A stretch of DNA of 64,000 nucleotides from Cheiracanthium punctorium (Eukaryota > Arthropoda > Arachnida > Araneae > Cheiracanthiidae). Location: the NCBI GenBank assembly GCA_038373885.1, contig JAWZYV010013555.1:372001-436000 (forward strand). Reading direction: 5' to 3'. The position numbers and the translations under genes are program-made. Under the pieces are notes generated by a model that had not been told where the DNA came from, did not search any database, and saw nothing but the letters and a program-made list of their open reading frames with translations. Positions 44,803-53,073 of the stretch are shown piece after piece (position 1 is the stretch's first letter; each line of letters begins with the position of its first letter).

Positions 44803-45155
44803 ACAAGCAGGAGGCACGGCTTCTAGAAAACGGATTTCAATTATCTTTGGCATAGTGGTAGTATACCATGTGAATATACTACGTGTAAAATACTAAGACG
44901 GGATACTCAAATACAATCAAGATAAATTATTATTTATTTTCGAGCCACTTCACCGAAACTTTAAATGTAAGTTACACGCAAAGAAGCTGGAGCACCGTGG
45001 CGTCATCGGTTAGGCTGTGAACTTTTACTCTGGCCTTGCGGGTTTGAACTTCATGCTATGAAAGATCTTTTCCGCTCTTTCATACACCAATACTGGTAAT
45101 TCATTTTTTAGTCAAGTAAATATTTATTTACTTTTTCATTTATTCATTTATTTAT
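44803..45155 (+). repeat. Dispersed repeat, inverted partner at 59318-59705
   Basis: GGAGGCACGGCTTC, GGATTTCAATTATCTTTGGC, ATAGTGGTAGTATACCATG, GTGTAAAATACTAAGAC, TTTCGAG and GAGCGGAAA-like blocks occur in the same order, inverted, near 59.3-59.7 kb. It contains tRNA-like boxes. Confidence 0.75.
44990..45058 (+). tRNA. tRNA-like segment within dispersed repeat
   Basis: GAGCACCGTGGCGTCATCGG, TTAGGCTGTGAAC and a B-box-like GGGTTTGAACTTC. The homologous 59441-59510 copy has a better acceptor stem. Confidence 0.35.
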
Positions 45156-45291
45156 CACTTAATTTTTAATACCTAATAATTGATTCTTTATTATTATTTA
45201 AATTTTATTTCTACTTGTAAAATCTTTACTTTGGAATCAGAATTTTGCACATTCAAAATAATTCACTTTTAACACTCACAAAACTCAATAT

Positions 45292-45676
45292 TGTTACGAA
45301 TTTTCGGTCTGTTCAGCCTCCTGGCTGTTAAAAATAGTTTGAAATTCGTATTCTAAGAGTCAAATAGTTAAATTTTGCTTTTTGTTGCTTCAAAATCGGT
45401 CAACTAGAACCGGAGATACGGAGTTTTTGGTTTCCCCATTGATTAGTATAGCATTTCTAGAAATCTCGAGAAATATTGGTCCTAGGTCTTCGCAAATCTC
45501 ATTTTTGGGAACATATATTTAGTGCCAAATTTGGCGATTTTCCCCAAAAGACACCCAGCTTGGCGACTTTTGGTCATTTTGCGCGATTTTCCCAATGGGG
45601 CTTGTAAAGTTAGTTTTTCTGCATTAGCATCATATAATAGCCTAATATTACTCTATTTCTCTTCTATGACGTAATC
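45292..45676 (+). repeat. Gypsy LTR, first half (split by BEL)
   Basis: TGTTACGAATTTTCGG, CAAATAGTTAAATTTTGCTT, AACTAGAACCGGAGATACGG and TTCTATGACGTAATC follow the first 380 bp of the 52130 LTR. The last 5 bases TAATC are duplicated at 49603-49607 on the other side of the BEL element. It is preceded by ATAT, the same target as the complete copy. Confidence 0.85.
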
Positions 45677-46051
45677 TGTTAATGCGCTGGATTTTTCAAA
45701 GGCACCACGCTGGGGCTGTTTTTTTTCCCTTTATTTTAAAACAATGGATTGTACAAGAAATTTAAAATAATTTGAAACTTTCAATAGGAATAAAACAGTG
45801 AATACTGTGTTAAAACTAGTTAGAATGAAATAGGAACTCTCGAACACCATACGAAATTCACAATATTTGACAAACACCGTATATAATTTTCAATACTAGT
45901 GCAAGAAGCATGCGTTGAGACAAATCCGCTGCTGGAGCGTTCTGGAAAAAAAAAACAAGGAGCAAGCAGCTCGGGAGAGGGGTTGCCCGCTTTTGAGGGT
46001 ACTGAGTCAAGCGCTCGCCAAGCTGGGATAACGCAGCCAATATTGAGCATA
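45677..46051 (-). repeat. BEL 3' LTR
   Basis: TGTTAATGCGCTGGATTTTT to AATATTGAGCATA in plus orientation; lacks the MITE present in the 5' LTR. Confidence 0.85.
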
Positions 46052-46307
46052 CCGGCCCCCAATGAAATTTTAATTTCAATCTGCATAAACATTCACAATT
46101 TATCAATGAGAAATTTACAATATTAATATACATTCAATTACAGTTGCAGAAATGATAAAGTCTATATTTGCATTCAAACGCACATTTTCTATACACATTT
46201 TTTTTTATTCTCCTTCTGTTTTTCTTTTTCTTTTTTTTTCATACTTTCAATAAACACTATATAATATTTTAACAGTTAAACACATATTCACTTTTAGATT
46301 TAAAATG

Positions 46308-46923
46308 CTATGTCACAGAAGGATTTTCTACAGGTAATATGCAAATTTTTGTTACACTTCGCTTATAGGTACCGGTTTTTGTTTTTTCCATAAAAACTCG
46401 TATTTTCCCATCCTGACCTAGGAAAACTTCAGTAATTCTACCCATGAGCCATTTGCATACGGGCAAATTATCGTCCTTAATAATTACTAGACTTCCTATT
46501 TTTACATTGTTTTTGGCAAACATCCATTTGCCACACTGCTGTAAATTACTTATAAATGAATTGGACAACTTCTTCGAAATGTTTTGAGTGAGCTTAACGA
46601 TTCTTTGCCAATGAGATAAACGATTTTCAGAAATTGCTGTATAATCTATTTCGGGTATTCAAGTTATAGGGCGACCTATTAGAAAATGTCCCGGAGTCAA
46701 AACATTCAGATCTTCTGGATCAGAAGATAAAGAGGATAAGGTCAGTCACTATTTCTAAGTGTATAGCCCTTGTTACCAGACAAACGGATATGCATACATA
46801 AATTTTATGGAAGAGACATTTCCTCTTATTTCTATATTTGATAAAGAATGGACCGCAAAAGACTAAGCCAGTACAATTGAAAACGTAATTTTGATATATT
46901 CTGTGATATGGCAAATCTCCCAA
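46308..46923 (-). pseudogene. BEL integrase and C-terminal domain remnants
   Basis: 46923-46720 minus: MGDLPYHRIYQN, FNCTGLVFCGPFFIKYRNKR and VCLVTRAIHLEIVTDL, the BEL/Pao integrase core, with the usual catalytic D (VDYAGPF-like position) replaced. 46568-46308: GSLVIIKDDNLPVCKWLMGR and YKRSVTKICILPVEN, the DUF5641-type C-terminal domain of BEL elements. The part between is broken or deleted. Confidence 0.8.
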
Positions 46924-47384
46924 CAGCTCTTCTGAAGGAACTGGATTATCCCTAAAACCTTTTATGCAGTACTCTTCTGGCTAAATTATGGCCATTAATG
47001 GGCCAAAACTTTCGTCTCATACAACTTAGTAAACCCGTCGGTCCAATATATAAATATTTTAAATGATAATGTCTGATTATTAAATCCGTTAATTTATTTT
47101 TGGGGGGGTAAAATTATCGGAAATTTTGATTCAAAACTTAAACTGGAATGCTTTAGACGACCTCCCACTTTCAGAATCCAGTCCTCCCAAAAACGGGTTA
47201 TAAAAATTTAATTTACTTTTAGATGAAACCGGAAATTTTATTATTACCGGAAGTACAAATATTACAGCGGTTGACAACAAAACAGTTTTTCATTGAACAT
47301 CATCACTAGTAGTGGATAGAACCACATTTTCGCTTTCCCTACCTGAATGCTCCCTCCCCTCCACTGACGGTTCTGATTCCTTCA

Positions 47385-47540
47385 GCACGGAAGAGCACTC
47401 TGGTTTATTCTTGTGAAGCAAAGTGTGATGAAGTTTACTGCAAACAGAACATTTCTTTTTGATTTGCATGTACTCAATTTATGAAAATTCCAGCGGTTAT
47501 AGCAAGGCTTATTTTTCTTTTTTGACAAGTTCAAAATGAT
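47385..47540 (-). pseudogene. BEL gag zinc knuckles (remnant)
   Basis: Minus strand: KPCYNRWNFHKLSTCKS followed, in another frame, by KKCSVCSKLHHTLLHKNK, the paired CCHC knuckles of BEL gag, one with C changed to R. Confidence 0.65.
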
Positions 47541-48150
47541 CCCCGGTGTTCATATTCAAAAATGCAGAACACTTATAAAGGGCATGCTTTTCATTAGAAC
47601 CACAAGCCAAAGAAGATTTTTGGTATGAATTACGATTTAACATTAAAGCTTTCGATTTTGAATTTTCTTCAGGTGGAGCTTATGGTTTGAAGGGTGCATT
47701 TCTGTCTAAAATTTCAAGAATTTGGCATCTCTTTTCGAGAAATGACACAAATGCATCCCAATTAGCACTTCAGTTGTATCCAGGGGCAATTATAACTGTT
47801 TGCGTGTTTCCTTATCAAGTTCCTGAAGTATGACATTTATCAACAAAACTTCTGAGAGGTTATTATTTTCGTAATTTCGTAACCCAACATTTTTAGACCT
47901 CGAACGTGATTTAACATTTTACCAAGCAGGTTCCTCAAAACCCTGTACGATTCATGTGAAAATTTTTCGAAATTTAAAATTCCTTGAACACGAGACTCCA
48001 TTATAGCTCTTTTTTATTTTCATATCTTTCTTCTAGTGCTTTAAAAAATGATTCAAATATATCGACGGATGTTCCGATATTTCCGGCCTCGCCCCTCAGT
48101 GCGGATTTCAAATAATATAATTTCTGCGTACTTCTCAACTGTTGGTTTTT

Positions 48151-48435
48151 TTAAATTAAACTCGAAAACTGAGACTTGGAATTATAAAATTCACTATAAT
48201 TACCAGTGAAAACAGGCAATGGAATATCGGGTAATTTTATTGACCAACATCCAAGGTCACATTTATCCTCTTTAGCAGAATTAGAAACATTAGAAACAGT
48301 ACCTGATTTCAATTCAAATTTAAATCTTACCTTCAAATTATCGATATCATCATCCATTTCTGAAAGCACATTCTCTATAACTCCGAGCTCGTTATCGTCT
48401 AATAATCTGTAATACTCAAACCAAAGCTCCTCCAA
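48151..48435 (-). pseudogene. BEL gag N-terminal fragment (DUF1759-like)
   Basis: 94-codon minus ORF with WSIKLPDIPLPVFTGNYSEF, the conserved LPxxxLPxFxGxxxxW-like start of BEL gag. It is followed by SKSQFSSLI and then a stop. Confidence 0.8.
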
Positions 48436-48690
48436 TTTTGACTTTCACCGTTGTAAGCTTTCTTCTTTAACATTTAGCATGCTGGGATCCCTATCCCCCT
48501 CTGAGAGGAAGGTAAAGAGCTTTGTTATTTGAGCTTTTACATTACCTCGCTTACGGTTCAGAATGGTTGCCTCTGAAACTGAAATCTTGTGAACTGTCGA
48601 TATGCAGTTGAAGAAATACGCTCAACAGAAATATGCAGCAGCGAAGCACACTAATTTAATGAATGGCTCCGTCTCAACGGACCATTTTTA

Positions 48691-48976
48691 TGTTAGTGCG
48701 CTGGATTTTTCAAATACACCACGCTGAAGGTGTTTTTTTTTTTACTTTATTTAAAAACAATGGACTGTACACGAAATTTAAAACAATTTGAAACTTTCAA
48801 TGGAAATAAAACTGTGAACACTGAGATAAAACTAGTTAGAATGAAATACGAACTCTTGAACACCGTACGAAATTCACATGACAAACACCATATGTAAGTT
48901 TCAGTACTAGTGCAAGGAGCACGCGTTGAGACAAATCCGCTTCTGGACGTTCTGGAAAAAAAAGATCAAGCAGCTC
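48691..48976 (-). repeat. Extra truncated BEL LTR
   Basis: Same sequence as the LTRs from TGTTAGTGCGCTGG to CAAGCAGCTC, then directly joined to a T-run and TCCAGAATGGCTCCAGCTCA, i.e. the leader next to the outer LTR. Lacks about 100 bp at the outer end. Confidence 0.8.
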
Positions 48977-49017
48977 TTTTTTTTCCAGAATGGCTCCAGC
49001 TCAACGGACCATTTTTA

Positions 49018-49602
49018 TGTTAGTGTGCTGGAATCTCCAAAGACACCACGCTGGAGGTGTTTTTTTTTAAACTTTATTTAAAAACAATGGACTGTACACC
49101 CTCCAAAAAAAGTATTCGAGCAAGAGAGAAATTTCCTACGTTCGTTTCGTATATTAAAAATTATTTATCATAGAATATGAATTAGGCTATGTATAAATAT
49201 GAATTTTGATATTTCTATCAGGTTGTGCATTTTTCAAAAACTCAATTATTATTCGCAAATCTAAAATAGGAAATTTCTTTCTTAGACTCGAATGCTTTTT
49301 TTGGAGGGTGTACAAGAAATTTAAAACAATTTGAAACATTCAATAGGAATTAAACTGTGAACACTGGGTTAAAACTAGTTAGAATGAAATACGAACTCTT
49401 GAACACCGTACGAAATTCACAATATTTGACAAACACCATATGAAAGTTTCAATACCAGTGCAAGAAGCACGCGTTGAGACAAATCCGCTTCTGGACGGTT
49501 CTGGAAAAAAAAGAGCAAGCAGCTCGGGTGAGGGGTTGTCCGCTTTTGAAGGTGCTGAGCCAAGCATTCGCCAAGCATGGATAACGCAGCCAGTATCGAA
49601 CA
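49018..49602 (-). repeat. BEL 5' LTR with MITE insertion
   Basis: TGTTAGTGTGCTGG to CAGTATCGAACA, interrupted at 49097-49310; without the insertion about 370 bp. Confidence 0.85.
49097..49310. mobile_element. Tc1/mariner-type MITE in BEL LTR
   Basis: CACCCTCCAAAAAAAGTATT on the left and AATGCTTTTTTTGGAGGGTG on the right (inverted, one mismatch) flanked by TA (49095-49096, 49311-49312). The other two BEL LTR copies have the empty site GTACA. 214 bp, no coding. Confidence 0.93.
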
Positions 49603-49800
49603 TAATCAAAAGTCCCGCTGGTATTTTCGCTTGCCACTTTGCAGCTTTGTTTTTTAGTGCTGTGTGTAAATGCTAGTGTGTATAGTGTGTAGTGCTGTGT
49701 GTAAGTTCTAGAAGCAATAAAGTTCGTGTTCTATCCTGACAAGTGGACTCTTTACTAGTACTTTTACACCTACAGGATTTTAGAACGACGAACCCCGGAA
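49603..49800 (+). repeat. Gypsy LTR, second half (split by BEL)
   Basis: Continues the LTR after the BEL insertion: TAATCAAAA, GTGCTGTGTGTAA, TTCTAGAAGCAATAAAGTTC (polyadenylation signal), ATCCTGACAAGTGGACT and TTTAGAACGACGAACCCC. The last bases differ from the 52130 copy, so the end is approximate. Confidence 0.8.
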
Positions 49801-50945
49801 ACAAACAGAGTTTTCTGTAGGGGCTGAGCAAAAAACAATCAGCTACCCTTCAGACAAATGCTCTGCAAAGTTTACTATAATCTGAATGTTAACATCATCA
49901 TAAATCACACAAACCAGTGTATAAAGAACAAGTTAATTTATTAGAGTGAACAACAATCATTATGAACAGCATTAAAAAAACAACATTAGTAAAAGGCAAC
50001 AATTAACAAACAAACTTAACAACATTTTAATAACTGCTATCACTAGACCTTCTGACATTTTAAAAAGTAAAGCCCTGACCTAACCATTTCCATTACTAAA
50101 TTATATCTATACCTATATCAGGGAGGAGGAGAAGATGCAAACTCCCACCTTCACTTAGAACCAGCTCATCAACTTTGTTGAACAGAAAACAGAAAAACCA
50201 CTGCTTTTATACACCCACAGTGATGTCATCAAAGAAGCTTCTAGAACAATCCAAGTTTAGTTGCGTGCCCAATAAGGATGTAGGAAAGACATCTGATAGT
50301 TCATTCTCATGTAAAGTGGGCACTTGACACCAGCACACAAGCCTGTCACTCAGTTTGTGTGGTGCAGCAAAGCACCAGCACACAAGCCTGACACATCGTC
50401 CATATTTCAAGCCAAGATGGCTGCCAAAACAAAATGTCAGAAGGTGTACAGTTTCTGCATAGATTGAAAGCTAATTGAAGTTAAATCATTTCAGGTATTA
50501 TGAAATTTATCAAACCTTATTAAACATTAATGAAACTTTATTATTTTAATTACAAAACTTCAGACTTTATTTTAATTAGAAGAAAAACTGTTTACTTGTT
50601 GAATTAAACTATTGTTCAGGTGGATATTAGATATATGAAGGGTGATATCATGAGGCTTGGAAGCACATTAGCTGTACTTCCAACATATTCTGTAACAATA
50701 TTTATTTAAGGTGGTACATGTTTTTCTTTCACAATATTAAGGCAAGCTTTTTTTTTTAATTTCCACCCGATCGTGATGGCACAACAAACGCATTATATTT
50801 TTAAGCGTCTGTCATCTGTTGATGGCTTGTCAACTTTAAAATATCCGATTATATTCTCCAAGACAAATATTTTTATGATGTTAAAATTTCGAATAGGCGT
50901 ATTTAAACAGTGAAATTTGTTTTGTACTGTATTGCAGCTAAAAAT
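49801..50945. other. AT-rich stretch with a 15-bp inverted pair
   Basis: ACCTTCTGACATTTT at 50047-50061 and its exact inverse AAAATGTCAGAAGGT at 50431-50445 bound about 400 bp that includes a direct CACCAGCACACAAGCCTG repeat. It may be a MITE. No gene seen. Confidence 0.4.
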
Positions 50946-51246
50946 ATGCCGGGAAGCGAGTTCTTGCAGTGTGAAAAAACTGAAAATTCTATGTATAGTG
51001 GTATTTCGAAGCAGTCACTAAAAGATGGAGTAGCGTGTTACGAGAGATCACTTCTGAAAAATAATTTTGTTGCAGCGACAGCTCTTCTGATACGCTATCT
51101 GAAGAAAGTATGATGATAGGCACAGAATTGTATTATAATAATACATTGGATGTACTGAGTGAAAAGAAGATTTTAACTGATGAAGAATTGCTCCATGCTC
51201 AAGAAGAGTGTGCCTGACCAGTGTTCGAGTACATAGAACTCTGAAG

Positions 51247-51838
51247 TGGGAGACGGAAGGTGCCTGATTCAAAAGCAGGTCGCGTCCGCCGACCTAACCG
51301 TTCGGGGTTTTCCGTGGTTTCCTCCAAAACTTAGCATAAATACGGGTTAGGACCCCTTAGAAAATCCCCCACGGTGGGCACTAGAGATGAGACGGGCTCA
51401 GCCCGAGCCCGAGCCCGGGCCCGACTCGGGCTCGGGCTCTGTAATTCACGATTGCGTTCGGGCTCGGGCTCGTGAGAAATTTCTCCTTTGTTGAACATAC
51501 TCCTTGAAACAAATTTTAAAAAGTTATTCATGGGATAAATAGACGCACTTATTTAAAAAAAAATAGCGGCACGGGGGACTAGAAGGTGTGTGAAGCTCAA
51601 AAATTTATTGTATCCTATTAATGAAGTAGTTAATTTTATTTGACTTTAGCCGAAATTTCGGGCTCGGGCGGGCTCGGGCTCCAACTTTAATAATATTGCT
51701 CGGGCTCGGGCGGGCTCGGATTAAAAGTCCTCGGGCTCGGGCGGGCTCGGGCTTCAAAAAATGAGCCCGAACTCATCTCTAGTGGGACCCCAACTCTCGG
51801 CTTAGCGCCCACGTGTAGCTAATTGGCCGTATTCCCAC
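51247..51838 (+). repeat. SINE-like repeat, interrupted by hAT MITE
   Basis: GAGACGGAAGGTGCCTGATT, GTCCGCCGACCTAACCGTTC, AAATACGGGTTAGGACCCC and TAATTGGCCGTA match the minus-strand copy at 10983-11165. Positions 51382-51781 are a later insertion. Confidence 0.75.
51382..51781. mobile_element. GC-rich hAT MITE built of CGGGCT repeats
   Basis: Inverted ends TAGAGATGAG and CTCATCTCTA with flanks GTGGGCAC and GTGGGACC (8-bp TSD, one or two changes). Between them are many CGGGCT/AGCCCG hexamers in both orientations (GGGCTCGGGCTCGGGC). The contrast with AT-rich surroundings is striking. No coding potential. Confidence 0.85.
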
Positions 51839-52579
51839 AACACAACACAGCTCAAGATTATTGCATAGGAAGAAACTTTCGAATCAGTTAAAGGTGACTC
51901 ATCTGATGACTATGTACCAAAAAAAAAGAAAGAAATTAAAATAGGATTGCCTATTTTAATAAAAGTATAAAATAATCAAGAAGTATTAAAATACTTTCAT
52001 TATACTATAATCAATTATTAATTACAGTATAATTACAATTGAGTGTAGTTATTATATGCAAATAATCATAGCTACAACCACTTGTAAAATATACTTTGAA
52101 CATTAGAAATAAGATATAAAATAATATATTGTTACGAATTTTCGGGGCAACCCGCTGCTCTGGGGCTTAAAATGGTTTAAAATTCGTATTCTACGCTTCA
52201 AATAGATAAATTTTGCTTTTTGTTGCATCAAAATCGGCCAATTAGAACCGGAGATACGGAGGTTTCGCTTTCCCATATGTTTTTCTATGGGCTACTAGAA
52301 ATCTCGAGAAATATTAGTCCTAGAGCTTAGATCTCTTCACTTTTGAGGACTTATTTTTGGCGCCAAATTTGGCGATATTTCGCCAAAAGTCGCCAAGCTT
52401 GGCGACTTTTTGGTCATTTGGCGCGATTTTCCCAATTGGGCTTGGAAGTTGTTTTTCCTGCATTAAAAACGCATAATAACCTAACATTTCTCTTCTATGA
52501 CGTAATCAAAATTCACGCTTTATGTAGAACCCTCGAGAAATTGACTTTTCTGGAAACCTCTTGTACCTCCTGCGTCGGC

Positions 52580-52616
52580 TATTTATAGAAGCGTGCGTCG
52601 CCCCGACAGATCAGTG
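52580..52616 (+). promoter_or_regulatory. LTR core promoter (TATA and initiator)
   Basis: TATTTATAG at 52580 and an arthropod-type initiator TCAGTG at 52611, about 31 bases apart. In the 3' LTR the initiator is TGAGTG. Confidence 0.6.
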
Positions 52617-52917
52617 TTGATCAAGCTTTGAGAGAGTGAATACGCTTGCTTTGTGAAGGAAGCTGTGTTTCGCGCTGTTTGTGAAGCTTTGAATTTAAGT
52701 GCTGTGTGTAAATTCTTCATCGCTGAGTCTTGAGAGACTGTTAGTGTTATTTCTCGTATATTTTCGCTGAATTCTTGCCAGTGAAAGTGTTCTATTTTGT
52801 GTGAGAAATACAGCATTTGTGAGAGCTTCTGATCTAAGCGAACTGTTAAAAGCACATTACTGCTAGATTGTGCTTGTGAATTGTGTACAGCTGATTGTTC
52901 TACGAAGTTCTAGAAGC

Positions 52918-52923
52918 AATAAA
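52918..52923 (+). terminator. Polyadenylation signal in 5' LTR
   Basis: AATAAA in GAAGCAATAAAGTTTGTG; the matching signal in the 3' LTR (59176-59181) would end the genomic transcript. Confidence 0.65.
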
Positions 52924-53026
52924 GTTTGTGTTCCATCCTGACAAGTGACTTTTTACTTGAACATTTTACACCAACTGGACTTTAGAACGACGAACCCCAG
53001 GAGTAGCAGAGTAATTCCGCAACATT

Positions 53027-53043
53027 TGGTGTCAGAATCGGGG
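53027..53043 (+). other. Primer-binding site, tRNA-Leu-like
   Basis: TGGTGTCAGAATCGGGG, two bases after the LTR; close to the known complement of tRNA-Leu 3' ends (TGGTGTCAGAAGTGGG). Confidence 0.55.
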
Positions 53044-53073
53044 TTCTAAAGAAAGACTTTAATTTTCCAGTTT

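Larger units (their letters stand above)
45677..49602 (-). mobile_element. BEL/Pao retrotransposon, internally deleted
   Basis: LTRs at 45677-46051 and 49018-49602 (ends TGTTAGTGTGCTGG in plus orientation), flanked by exact 5-bp TSD TAATC (45672-45676, 49603-49607). The element lies inside a Gypsy LTR. On the minus strand it keeps gag pieces, zinc knuckles and integrase parts; protease, RT and RNase H are largely missing. A primer-binding candidate TGGTCCGTTGAG follows the 5' LTR on the minus strand. A third, truncated LTR copy (48691-48976) with its own primer-binding segment sits just inside the 5' LTR. Confidence 0.88.
50946..51980 (+). pseudogene. Unrecognised ORF remnant, split by a SINE
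   Basis: From an ATG at 50946 (MPGSEFLQCEKTENS) the frame runs with SISKQSLKDGV-like text to 51113; downstream in other frames LDVLSEKKILTDEELLHAQ, then after the SINE ETFESVKGDSSDDYVPKKKK. An acidic-then-basic tail of this kind is frequent in the N-terminal part of transposase-derived proteins. I do not recognise the family. It is disrupted by frameshifts and the insertion. Confidence 0.35.
52130..53024 (+). repeat. Gypsy 5' LTR
   Basis: TGTTACGAATTTTCGGGGCA to TAATTCCGCAACA. Confidence 0.95.

Noticed and set aside
48206..48412. 68-codon plus-strand ORF
   Set aside because: Opposite strand of BEL gag.
52343..52588. 81-codon ORF shared by both Gypsy LTRs (also at 58610)
   Set aside because: It lies in U3 of an LTR; the copy at 58610 is changed by the 9-bp indel, and no motif suggests a protein.
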